DNA of 64,000 nt from Blepharisma stoltei (lineage: Eukaryota > Ciliophora > Heterotrichea > Heterotrichida > Blepharismidae): NCBI GenBank assembly GCA_914767885.1, contig CAJZBQ010000041.1, positions 749,001 through 813,000 of the forward strand, in the 5' to 3' direction. Below are positions 43,633 to 53,316 of the stretch, one piece after another. The translations under genes were made by a program, and so were the position numbers. The notes under the pieces were generated by a model. The model did no database searches. It had not been told where the DNA came from and saw only the letters and a program-made list of their open reading frames with translations. The number at the start of each line of letters is the position of its first letter. Position 1 is the first letter of the stretch.

Positions 43633-44721
43633 ATGAAAAATCCTGCAGCAGGTTGCTGTGCTGCACATGAGAGATCCATGGGTCTTTCCAAATACAACAT
43701 GAAAATGAAAGACTATATCGACAGAAATCATATAAAAAACGTCCACAAGCTCGCCAAAATTTTAAAAGATAAAGGCACTCTTAATGATCGGGTCGCCATT
43801 ATTAAAGGAATTTTTGTGAATGCTTTAGGCTATGCCTTGTATTTAGGTAAAACTGAGATCTTTATAGCTCTGCACAAATTTCATAAAGCTGATGTACTTA
43901 TTATGGAAAATTTGTTTGAAAGCCAACACACAAGTGGGATGGAAATAATATGTAAACATGGGACAATAGACCTATTAGAGTATTATCTTCCTATTTATTT
44001 AAAAAATTACCAAGCCAAGCCTGCTCAAAAAGCAATAGAAAGTTTGACAGTCGATTTTGAAAAGCCACAATTAATAGAATTCAATGATGGTTCCACATAT
44101 ACCCCGCTGCACATTGCTTGTGAAAAGGGACATATAAGCATAGTTTCTTATATTTATAACTATTTTAAGGACTTGAAAAACTACCCAGTAGAGCTTGATA
44201 TTGAGTATCAAGATGAAAAAACAGGTGAAAATTGTGCACTAATTGCGTGCAGGATTGGGCATTATGCAATGATAAAATTTTTACATGAGACATGTGATGC
44301 TAATTTTAAAGCCCTAAATAAAAAGAATGAAGGCGCAATACAAATTTGTGCGGCAGCAAGCAAGAAAATGCCACTAAAAGCATACTATGAATGCATTACT
44401 TATCTGGTCGAACAGGTTGGGCTAGACATAAGCTATAAATATGAAGAAACTTTGCTATTGACAGATAGCAGACCTATATCAAAATATATAGAAAACCAGC
44501 TCAAAAAAGTAGGAATTAACGTTACAAAGGAAGAATTAGAAAGAGCCTGCTCACTTGAAAGACATATAAGGGCAGAAGACTATGAAAATCACGAATGTGC
44601 AGAGCTTGATCTAAAAAACCTTCTTGAGAATAATGATAGCACACTAAAAAGCATGCCAAGTGACATTGAAAGCTCAAGTGGCAGCAAAAGTCCATTTAAT
44701 GGATCCTTTGCAAAAATATAA
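43633..44721 (+). CDS. Ankyrin-repeat protein, 362 aa
   Basis: A Cys-containing N-terminus (NPAAGCCAAHE), then a helical repeat region with ankyrin-like units. The clearest are DGSTYTPLHIACEKGHISIVSYIYNY (about 155-180) and GENCALIACRIGHYAMIKFLHET (about 198-220). The C-terminal 40 residues are Ser-rich. Uninterrupted, ATG to TAA. Presumably a protein-interaction scaffold; no enzyme domain is seen. Confidence 0.75.
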   Translation: MKNPAAGCCAAHERSMGLSKYNMKMKDYIDRNHIKNVHKLAKILKDKGTLNDRVAIIKGIFVNALGYALYLGKTEIFIALHKFHKADVLIMENLFESQHTSGMEIICKHGTIDLLEYYLPIYLKNYQAKPAQKAIESLTVDFEKPQLIEFNDGSTYTPLHIACEKGHISIVSYIYNYFKDLKNYPVELDIEYQDEKTGENCALIACRIGHYAMIKFLHETCDANFKALNKKNEGAIQICAAASKKMPLKAYYECITYLVEQVGLDISYKYEETLLLTDSRPISKYIENQLKKVGINVTKEELERACSLERHIRAEDYENHECAELDLKNLLENNDSTLKSMPSDIESSSGSKSPFNGSFAKI

Positions 44722-44754
44722 ATAAATTACCAGTTTTCTAATAATTTTATAAAA

Positions 44755-45397
44755 ATGATAAAAGAAGTCCCGAGATATCGCAGTGGGATTTTTTGCAGAG
44801 AAAATGCAGAGCTGAGGATTATGTCTGGGACTTCACTGAGTGGTAATGGTAAAATAGTGTTTTGTTCAGGGAATTTTGCGTTAATGACTGCTTTGATCAG
44901 CGAGCTCACGTATGCTGAGACTGCATTTTATGTAGGTAAATATTCATTTGGAGCTTTAGCAATATCTCCAATTTATTTTTTCACAAACGAAATCATCACA
45001 ACTCAATTAAAAAACATTGGAATTAACAATTTTTATATATCTCATACAATTTCAGCAGGGCTTTGCATGCCATTATTTGGAGCTTTTCAATGTATCTATA
45101 ATAATAAAAATCCTTACTATTTCAGTCTCAATAAAAATTTATTTTATATTGAAAAAATAATTTTATTTCTCTATTAATATTGATAAAATTCATTTAAAAC
45201 TGCATAAAATCTAATTAGACTATATTCGAAAGTTGAATTTTGCAGAATCTAAGAGTTTATCTTACCGATACATAGGCACTTTATGCTGCGGAGCTTTAAT
45301 TTTTGATGCGATTTTATCTACAACCAAGCATCTTGCGCTTGGGAATATAAGTTTTGACAAGATTTCCTCATTTTTTAGCAGAGCCAAAACAAATTAA
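44755..45397 (+). CDS. Small multi-pass membrane protein, split by one IES
   Basis: 179 residues after removing about 103 bp at 45118-45220. Hydrophobic segments lie at about 44-60 (FALMTALISELTYAETAF), 64-80 (FGALAISPIYFFT), 95-120 (ISHTISAGLCMPLFGAF) and 145-160 (TLCCGALIFDAIL). The joint N-N-K-N-P-Y / I-R-K-L-N-F-A-E-S keeps the frame open to TAA at 45397; unexcised, it ends in TAA within the IES. Starts 33 bp after the ankyrin gene. No family recognised. Confidence 0.72.
45118..45220. other. About 103-bp TA-bounded IES
   Basis: TA at 45118-45119 (or 45115-45116, giving 106 bp) and 45221-45222 are in the same codon position. Very AT-rich. Removal restores the C-terminal third of the membrane protein. 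Confidence 0.75.
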
Positions 45398-45446
45398 TTA
45401 TTATTATTACATAAGAATTAAATCTATTTAAATAATTTGTTTTATC

Positions 45447-46859
45447 CTAGAAAGATGTGGTAGGCATATTAACGCCCATATAGGAAAGCTTATTTTTTCG
45501 CTTTTTCTTTTTCTTATCTGTAAACTGTATTAAGTCAGATTTCGTATTGTCAAAATGAGGAGATAGATGCTCCCAATACATCAAAAGTGCTACACAGATC
45601 CCTACAAGAAATCCTACATTAATTAGCATGACCAGCTTTACAGAGACTTCTAATGATTTAATGGCTGAAAAAGGGCTAATTGTCCGAGATAGCAAACCTG
45701 AAGCTAAGGTCATGCCCATATAGAACCCAGCTGGATGTGGTCCTATAATTTTCGAATAAATACTAAATAAAACGTTTCTTGCCATTGCAAAATGACAAGA
45801 AATTAAGCCAAACCCAAGCAAAAACAACCCAATTGGAATATGCCGTTCATTATAATCAACGAGCATTGCCCACCCAAAAATCCCTAAAACTAAGGACAGC
45901 AAAAATATTCCGCGGTCGCTAAGCTTATTATCAAGCCAATTAACAATTGCAAGTGATAAAATGCTTATTACCCCAGCCCCTGCAAATAATAAATAAGTCG
46001 AAAACAAGCTTCAGCCAAACGACTCAGTAAATTTCTATATATTTTTTACATTTATGTGGTCAGTGACTAGTGGAGATGTAATAGTTTCTTGCACTGTAAA
46101 TCCATAAAAAATTACAAAACAAGCTACGCAGCAGTAAATTACCCCAATTCTATCTGGTTTTGAATAATTTGTAACTGGTAGCTGCCCACGCTCTGGTCTT
46201 TCTGAAAAAGGAACTTCTTTGAAAAAGAAATAATTAATGATAATCATAATCAGTGACACAAATGCTTGAAAATATCCTGGATACGTATAAGAATCCACCT
46301 GCACATCAAAGAAAATTGAAATATCTATGAATGTCACAATCATCCCAAAAACTGGGCCTAGTATATACCCACAAATATTTGCGATCCCAAGTTCGCTTAA
46401 AGCTTTTAGTTTTGAGGTTGAAGAGACCACTTCTGATATATAGGCTTGCTGCGAAGCCTGCTGGCCTCCACTTCAAATACCCTGCATCATCCTTGCTAGC
46501 ATAATGATATATAGAACTACATTTCCAGATAAATAATCTGCTGAAAAATACATGATGCTGCCTAGCAGTCCAAATGCCAAAGCCGATATCAAGGAAACCT
46601 TTGTTCCTAAATAATCAGATAAAATTCCAAAAAACATAGACCCAATTACCTCTCCGACTGAATAAATTGATAGGACAATAGCCAAAAAAGAGTGCTCTCC
46701 TTCGTTATCTTGTATATAAAGCCATATTGAAGGGAGGACCAAAGCAAAAGAGACACCAGCTGTGAATACGTTGAAATAAAATAGGATGAGGAAAGAATAA
46801 TGAGTCCTCCACGATTTTCGCTTTACTTTTGAAGGGAGGGCAATGTAGTCAGCTTGCAT
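45447..46859 (-). CDS. Major facilitator superfamily transporter (MFSD8/SPX-type)
   Basis: A 465-residue, 12-helix transporter. The loop 2-3 MFS signature is FFGILSDYLGTKVSL. The N-terminal half begins HYSFLILFYFNVFTAG, and a central loop is charged (PFSERPERGQLPVTN). The C-terminal tail is Lys-rich. A 15-nt intron (46035-46049) separates D-H-I-N from K-F-T-E-S-F-G-W. TGA is Trp in G-I-W-S-G-G and F-G-W-S-L. The overall pattern recalls the CLN7/MFSD8 branch of lysosomal MFS proteins, but this is a tentative placing. Substrate unknown. ATG 46859, stop TAG. Confidence 0.85.
46035..46049 (-). other. 15-nt intron
   Basis: On the minus strand this reads GTAAAAAATATATAG, containing an in-frame TAG. 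Its removal rejoins the two halves of the MFS frame. Confidence 0.9.
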
Positions 46860-46879
46860 ATTTAGGTAGGATTTATTTA

Positions 46880-48477
46880 TTAAAAATATAGCATGAAATA
46901 GAAACTGGAAGGGAGCAGGAAAAGGAGGGAGGTTGATGATAGTTTGTCGACGCCGTCAAAGTAGATAATGATTCTGCTGCCGGGAGCTTGGATTTCTCGG
47001 TTATTCCCGTTGCCTTCGGCGAAATCTGTATTGTTTTGCCATTGGCTGCTAAAAAAATCATGCTGAGGTTTGTCCATCTTTTGGATTTGAGGCCAGATGA
47101 GCCAACCAATATCTTCAGTGCAGGGTGGTACTGTATATTAGTCTTCATAATAATAAAATGGCTACGTCAGAATAAGCACCATCTGAGAGCTTTTCCATCT
47201 CTTTGTTCGTAGTTTTGCTATTTATGGGGTTAAGATTTTCTTTATTCAGCTACACAAATAATATCCTGGCATATAGGCTAGAGGCTGGTTAAGAGGCATA
47301 TGATTTTTACTGCTACTATTCCTAAGAGGAGATTTTAAGCGAAATACGCGATGGAGACGAGTAAAAAGAATAAGTTGCTACGGCCCATGAGATTTGGTAG
47401 TCTTGGCGACTGGCGCCATGGCTTAAGAGTTTCCCAGGTAAGCCGATAAAAAGGGTGTGGAATAATATCTGTGAATTTTGCATTAAGAAGATTTGTATTT
47501 ATACTGTAGTGAGGTACTAAACGATACGTTAAGCACTAATTCAGATAGCAAGTATATGAGCCTTCGTAAAAATAAAAATTGTAAATTTTTTCAATGCTTT
47601 CAAATGCATTTCCTACATCAATTTTCAGCGTTTTGCCTTCTGATTCAATTACGTCTTTGAGAAATTTGCTTGTTTGGTTTGATTCTTGGTAGAAGACTGA
47701 TAAAATATAGGAGAATTCGTCTGTTTCGCCATCGCTTAAGAAAATTTGCATTTCCAACTCCCCTAGAAAAATAAATTTAAATCAGATCTTTGTCAGAAAA
47801 ATAAATTTTAAATAAAATTAATTGGAAAAGTCAAACTGAACAGTCTTATGGCCATAAATTAATATTGAGCTTCCTCGAAGGAAAGAAGAGTAAGTCAAAT
47901 TGTTTATCTTGGATGTAGTGTTCTGAAGGAGAATGGAGCTCAATTTTTGTCGAAAAAAGCTTGATTTCGTCATTTTTACCTGTGCCAAGTATAACTCCTC
48001 CGAAGTTTCCTAGTAGCTGATAAGATGTATTTGTAAATAAGCCAGTTGATGCTGCAAGGAGAAATTCAAGAGATAAGGAAGATGAGATGGCTGAGTCCTT
48101 TTCGATGAAATCTGCATCAGAAGATTTCAAGTTTATTGGGGACTGAATGTGACCAGTTTTGCAGAGTCCTTCCCAGTCTTTGCCACTGTTGATGTAATTT
48201 TCTGCGCTTGCAATGCTCACTCCCCTCTATAAAATCAATTGTTTTAATATAAAAAATTTATATTAACATATGATTAATAATTAAAATTCAGCTAAACCTG
48301 TTTAATTTGAACGAAAGACTAATTTTTAAATCTGCAATTTAACTTAAAGGTGCTATAATGGATTTAAAAATTTAATAATAAAAATTTATTAATGTAAAAA
48401 AAAAACCTCCCAATAAACAAAATAGTTCATTTACTCTCTGAAGGAGTTAGCAAACATAAAAATTCAAATAAGAGCAT
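46880..48477 (-). CDS. Alpha-carbonic-anhydrase-related secreted or anchored protein, with three IESs
   Basis: 285 residues after removal of a MITE relic (48220-48446), a 91-bp IES and a GC-rich insert. The signal peptide MLLFEFLCLLSIASA forms only after the MITE is removed. Then come GKDWEGLC..GHIQSPINL (the CA entry motif), LHSPSEHYI, GELEMQIFL and YEGSYTVPPCTEDIGWLIW. Of the three zinc His, the HxH pair reads E-L-H and the third (ELHLVH) has no His, so zinc binding and catalysis are doubtful. The C-terminal hydrophobic stretch (LLFLLPSSFYFMLYF) suggests a GPI signal or membrane anchor. TAA at 46880. Confidence 0.85.
47139..47551 (+). mobile_element. GC-rich retroposon-like insertion in carbonic-anhydrase-like gene
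   Basis: 413 bp flanked by GTATAT (47133-47138, 47552-47557). The left end ATAATAATAAAATGGCTACG matches the heads of the inserts at 11180 and 7063 (minus). Removal joins Y-E-G-S-Y-T to V-P-P-C-T-E, a canonical CA motif. Confidence 0.85.
47764..47854. other. 91-bp TA-bounded IES
   Basis: TA at 47764-47765 and 47855-47856. Removal joins N-I-N-L to G-E-L-E-M-Q-I-F in frame and deletes an in-frame TAA. Strongly AT-rich. Confidence 0.82.
48220..48446. mobile_element. Decayed MITE splitting a signal peptide
   Basis: A 227-bp relic. The left end is CTCCCCTC, the right end TTCATTTACTCTCTGAAGGAG, and the flanks are TCA (48217-48219) and TTA (48447-48449). Either flank copy leaves L-S at the joint (CTGAGC or CTAAGC on the minus strand), so the mismatch is silent for the protein. 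Confidence 0.78.
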
Positions 48478-48969
48478 AATGGTTTTTATTACAGACATTT
48501 TAGGCTAGACCCATAAGAAACATTTTTGAAGTTGTTTTTATTTATTGCTAGTATAAGTAGCTATCTTGAGATGCTGAGTTCACTGAGGATGATAAGGGGC
48601 TTAATAAATATTAAACTCATTTTTAAGGTAGAGAGAACCAATTTTAGTCTTCTACCTTCAAACTTAAACTAAAAGAAACTTTAATAGATCAAATCAAAAA
48701 GTCTAGCTAACTTAAGGAGTTCAATTTCTCCATTTATAGCCAATTTTTTAATAAAATTTTTTAATATAAAATAATCCTCCTTAAAACAGTTAATTTTCTC
48801 TACTTTTGCTAATTGGCCGCTTTAGTTGTCTCTAAGCCTAGCTTTATATTTAAATTAATCTTTCTTCTTCCTTTTCTATAAGCAAGTAATTAAGTTTTGA
48901 ATTTCAAGTGAATTTGCGAAACCGATGAATAATCAAATAAACAATTTAATATATATACCATAATAATTA
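48478..48969. other. Intergenic region between divergent genes
   Basis: 492 bp between the carbonic-anhydrase-like gene (minus) and the zinc-finger gene (plus). AT-rich. A possible eroded MITE-like stretch lies at 48710-48790 (AAGGAGTTCAATTTCTCC...). No gene seen. Confidence 0.45.
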
Positions 48970-49677
48970 ATGTCCCAAAGCCTACAAATGACTCCTAAAG
49001 CTCAGAGTCTCTCATTGGCTTCATCACCTAGTTATTTCTCCTCCAATAACCTAGATGAGTACAAAAACATGACAATGCTTGATAATTCCAATTTAAGTCC
49101 ACTATCAGAGACAGAACAAATAAAGTCCAGGGTCTCTTCAAATGACTTCTATAATGAAGATTTGCGGGCAAAATGCCAATCCTGTGGGAGAAAGTTCTTT
49201 TCTGACCGAATTGACAAGCATCAACAAGCCTGTTTCCAAGTCCAAAAAAAACGTCCTAAATTTAAAATCCTTGAAAAAATCCTACCTCAAATAGAAAGGA
49301 GAGAAGAAAAACAGCAAAAACCTAGGAGGTCTCCTCTAAAAGAATACAAAGATAAAAACTGATATAAAAAGCATCAGGATTTTATTAATAAAATCAAGAT
49401 TCTTGATATTAGCACAATTGTTGAAGAAAATGCCGGGGATTTCGCAATTAATTCGCCAACGAGTTTGGAAGATACATACACACAATGCCCGCATTGTGGG
49501 AGAAGGTTTGCGCCTCTTCCAGCCGAAAGGCATATTCCTAAATGCAAGGATATTATAAATAAGCCTAAGCCTTTGAGAATAGTGTTGAAGGATAAAATTA
49601 GTCTCCCGAATATTTACTTTTCTTATAACAAAAATAATGACAATGAATCAGGGTCTCTAAACAGTTCAAAATTATAG
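48970..49677 (+). CDS. C2HC-type zinc-finger protein (ZC2HC1-like)
   Basis: A 235-residue protein with two C2HC zinc fingers of the ZC2HC1/ZNF474 type: AKCQSCGRKFFSDRIDKHQQAC (about 67-88) and TQCPHCGRRFAPLPAERHIPKC (about 168-189). The N-terminal Ser-rich part and the linkers are basic and disordered (RREEKQQKPRRSP). TGA is Trp in K-N-W-Y-K-K. Members of this family are frequent in ciliated organisms; the function is poorly known. Ends in TAG. Confidence 0.85.
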
Positions 49678-49845
49678 TTAAATATAAATAAGCTTGCTCA
49701 GTTTCTTTTAGCTTAGATTGAAGCAAGAATTTCATATAATAAAGGCTGCCATTTTATTTAATTATAAACAATTTCAAGCAAGATTTCTATATTTAGCTCT
49801 TCCAAGACAAGGAAGATTTCCCCTGAATCAGAAGATTTTAAATAT

Positions 49846-50078
49846 ATGATACAGAAATTAACAATGGAAGAAAAAATAAAAGATTCCATTAAAAGAAGAT
49901 ATAAAATAAACAGTGAAAGCTCTTTATTATTAGCTATAGTTAGTTACTGTGTTATTTATTAGTATTAATATACACAGTAAAGCACATTCTTTGTACACAG
50001 TGTAACTCATTTTTATCAGTGGGTGCAAATTTCTGCAGCATGTGCGGTACGAAACAAAGTTTTAAACCAAGTTATTAG
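49846..50078 (+). CDS. Small zinc-ribbon protein, split by a 41-bp IES
   Basis: 63 codons after removing 41 bp at 49937-49977. A charged helix (LTMEEKIKDSIKRRYKI) is followed by a C4 zinc ribbon, I-L-C-T-Q-C...F-C-S-M-C-G, and a short tail ending in TAG. The coding frame extends upstream of this ATG without a stop to about 49770, so the N-terminus may be longer through another IES. It converges on the TRAF-like gene. Evidence is moderate because each half is short. Confidence 0.55.
49937..49977. other. Putative 41-bp TA-bounded IES
   Basis: TA at 49937-49938 and 49978-49979 share a codon position. Removal joins L-L-L-A-I to K-H-I-L-C-T-Q-C and deletes an in-frame TAG. Another nearby TA would also keep the frame, so the left boundary is not unique. 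Confidence 0.5.
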
Positions 50079-50127
50079 AGTGATTTATTATAAAATAAAA
50101 AATTGCAATTTACAGGCTAATTAATTC

Positions 50128-50339
50128 GGGTGCAGGTTGAATGACTTTGCTTTTTTGATGGTGTCCATTTCACCGAAAAATTTTTTGCCGAAAATTGATC
50201 GAAAATTTTGATAGTGAGACATTTGACCGAGAAAAAAACTTTTATTTTTCGGCCAAATGTCCGTACTATCAAAAATTTTCAACCAAATGGATTTCGATGA
50301 AATGTACACTGTCAAAAATCCACGGCCATTTGACATGGA
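50128..50339. mobile_element. Hairpin element with 12-bp target duplication
   Basis: 212 bp between perfect repeats GCTAATTAATTC (50116-50127 and 50340-50351). The centre is a long inverted repeat around 50200-50275 (GATAGTGAGACATTTGACCG against CGGCCAAATGTCCGTACTATC), extended by weaker inverted similarity outward. A related sequence (ACTATCAAAATCTTTGATCAAAT) occurs at about 60541. It lies at the 3' end of the TRAF-like gene. Confidence 0.75.
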
Positions 50340-50340
50340 G

Positions 50341-51639
50341 CTAATTAATTCTTTTGCATCCATGGGCTTGTTTACTGGTGCAATAGCAACAAGTCCAGCA
50401 TTTGGCATTAACTCTCCATTTTCCAGGGTGGTATAGTTTTCGTGTCATTTCGAGCTCAGAGAGAAGATCTTCTCTCCTCATTTTTATCAGTTCAAATTTC
50501 CTTATTTTTAAACGCTTTTCCATTTCAAGCTTCTTTATTTTTTCTTTAGAATCCCTACTACTGCTTTCATAAACTTTTTGAATAAAATTTGAAAAAGACT
50601 CAAGAATATTGCTTCTTGAGCCTTCCTCCAGCTTATTTTTAAATGTGTTCGTATAGCTACATATTTCACTGCAGGTACCTGAGTTTTGTCATTTATTTTT
50701 TCTTATGAAAAAATTTTTGCAGAGTCCAGCATTGCATTTCACAGTTTTATATAAGCAATTAATTCTATGCAATTCCAGTTCTTTAAATGACCCTATAAAA
50801 GAGCACCCAAATTCAAAACGCGAACATTTAAGCTTAAACTTGTTATAAATCCTCAATACATATGCAGAGGGATCTCGGAAAGCCAATTCATTGCAACCGT
50901 ATGGACATTCTTTTAGAGTAATTGAGCAAAATTCACAAAATAAATGCTCACAGTTTGCACATTCTTTAGGCTTTTTTACAATTTCTTTACAAACAAAACA
51001 TATAAAATGATCATCTATCTGGCTAATTCTAGCTTTAGAATGGCCAGTCTTTGCTTTAAGCTTTTTCTTTATTATTCTTTCTGAAGACTCTCCTGTTATT
51101 CATTCAATACTTTTATCAGAAAATTGAGAATTTATAGTCAATTTTAGCGACGCATAAAAAGAGAGATCAACACATAAAGGACTTTGAGGCTTTTTTAAAG
51201 GAAAAAATTCTGCTTTAACCACAACAATATTGTTGCACATTAGAGCATTGTCAAAATTTGGTATAATATCAGGTGTAATGTTAGAAGCCTTATTTAAGCT
51301 GCTTGCATGGTCATCTTTTGATATTTCTATATTTACCAGCGGCTTTATTTTTACTTCAAATGATTTAGTTTTAAATCAATAAGACTTAGGCACATAAGAA
51401 TAATAAGCTTTTAGTATTGAGCAATAAAGAGATGATCCTATGAAGCATGGAGAAAGCTTTGGTAACGGGATTTCGACTGGCTTGATTATAGGTTTAGGCA
51501 AGATCCTATAAGTTCGGATGGAGCAGACACAGTAATTTGCTTCATTCTTTCGTTCTTTGGTTTTGGTTTCAATTAAATAGCTTCGACTGAATACATCATA
51601 GTGTTTTATAAAAGTATTGGTATCAAATTTTGCTTTCAT
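50341..51639 (-). CDS. RING / TRAF-type zinc-finger protein
   Basis: 432 residues read continuously with TGA as Trp (Y-W-F-K-T, N-K-W-Q-N). The N-terminal 200 residues are of unknown fold. A RING-like C4HC3 module is at about 205-245 (CFVCKEIVKKPKECANCEHLFCEFC...CPYGC), then a TRAF-type zinc finger (KCSRFEFGCSF...ELHRINCLYKTVKC) and a coiled coil (KEKIKKLEMEKRLKIRKFE). It is probably an E3 ligase or adaptor. The C-terminus is uncertain. This frame ends in TAG inside a 12-bp direct repeat. A second, protein-like frame (NGELMPNAGLVAIAPVNKP) runs on from about 50440 to TAA at 50110 if the hairpin element is removed, which would require a frame change I cannot explain. Confidence 0.75.
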
Positions 51640-52778
51640 TTATATGTTATTGCATTTCAAACATTATAAAACCTATTGATATATAATTATTTATGAGATA
51701 GATACATTTTATAGGCTATATGACATTAGCATTATAGTTCGATACTGAGTCACAGAAATTTATAAGTTTCCTTTTTAAGAATAAAGGCGAATATCAAAAG
51801 GGACTTTAGAGCTTGCTAGATGGGAGCGAGCACAAAGGAGATGTGCTTCCCACAAAGGAAGCAATTTGGTTTGACTCTCAATAGCCATAGCAAAATCTAT
51901 CTTTAATCTAATCCTCATCCTAGTTTCAATATTAAAATCAAACAGAAAAATTAGTTATGTACTTTTATGAAAGAAAAATTATTAAAACGAATGTTGATAT
52001 TATTATTACATATGACCATTAATTAAGATAAATCATTTTTGATGGAGATTAAAAACAAAAAATTAGAATGCCATTGCTAAGGTAGCTGCTATTCTATTTT
52101 AATATATTATATACAATCCCATATAAAATAATACTCCCGCGTGCGGAATATAACTCGTTGCTTCAATTTTCAAAGTATTCTTCCTGGAAAAATCAATGTA
52201 GAGTGATCAAAGTCAAGCTCTAAAAATTGATATAAATAAGTATTCCTGGTAAGATTGCAAATGTCACACCATTTAGATATATACTATTATAACTGAGTTT
52301 GTTCTTCTGGCTCAATATTTTTAATATTTCTGATGAAGCCTGCAATAATATCTTTGCAAATTATGGGTAATGATATATGATATATCTACCTCCCTCATTC
52401 ATGAACGTGCAAAACCGATAGAAAAATTCGTATTTTTAAGAGAAAAAATTATAAAAAATTTAATATATTTAATATTTAAGTCATATTTATTAATATGAAA
52501 TCATTAATTAATTTTGCTTAAATTTAAACAGATAAAAATAAATTTTAAAAATTACGAAAAAAAATTTATTATTTAAAAAGAAAAATTGTTATAAATAAGA
52601 TAATTTTTTTTAACTTAATATTAATTTATTTGTTTAGAATTTACACAGATAGTGATTTACAATTGATCTCAATTATAGAGTTAATTTCTAATATAATTAA
52701 AAATTAAATACTGTAGTCTATTTAAGTGAATATGAGTAAATTTTTCTCTTTAATAGCGGTATTCGAAATCCATTTTTA
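51640..52778. other. Intergenic region with MITE relic
   Basis: 1.1 kb without a gene. At about 52390-52440 the sequence CTCCCTCATTCATGAACGTGCAAAACCGATAG is an eroded MITE left end, followed by an AT-rich middle (about 52440-52640). No right end is recognised. Confidence 0.5.
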
Positions 52779-52791
52779 AATATTATGAACC

Positions 52792-53310
52792 TTAACTTGA
52801 TTAAGATTATCGAAAGCTCTCAGTAGGCTCAAAGCTGAGCCATTTTCAACTCCATAAGGCTTCACTGCTTGCTTGCCAGTCCTAGAACGGTCTCTCATGG
52901 GCAAGAGCTTGTACTCGCTACCCATAAGTCAGATGAGATGGGTCGCGTTCATCAATGGGTTCAGATTCCAGAAAACTCTAAAAATCGAATTTCTGATCAT
53001 CTGCTGGCCAAAATGAAACCTCTGAGCCGAGAGTACAATGCCTGGCATCGTGCTGAGAAGCATTCCCGATTTTGTCAAGAGGATCTCACTGGCGTTGCTT
53101 GGACTTCTCTTTCCAACTCAAAGCTCCATCTCCCCACGAGGTAAACCCTTGACCTAGAATGAGCATATGGTCGACTAAATCTGATATTACGCTCGCTCCG
53201 CTAAACCAAGTAAAACCCAGGCCGGATGCGCATCGCTGAACGCAATCTTGGCCGCCTCAGTTTTAGGTATTAAGAGGGTGGGTTGGCTCGCCATATCATT
53301 TTAATGTATG
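52792..53310 (-). mobile_element. GC-rich retroposon-like insertion at kinesin start codon
   Basis: 519 bp flanked by AATATTATGAACC (52779-52791 and 53311-53323). The duplicated target contains the kinesin start codon, so ATG-AAC occurs on both sides. The right end CATATCATTTTAATG is the common head on the minus strand. Confidence 0.85.
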
Positions 53311-53316
53311 AATATT

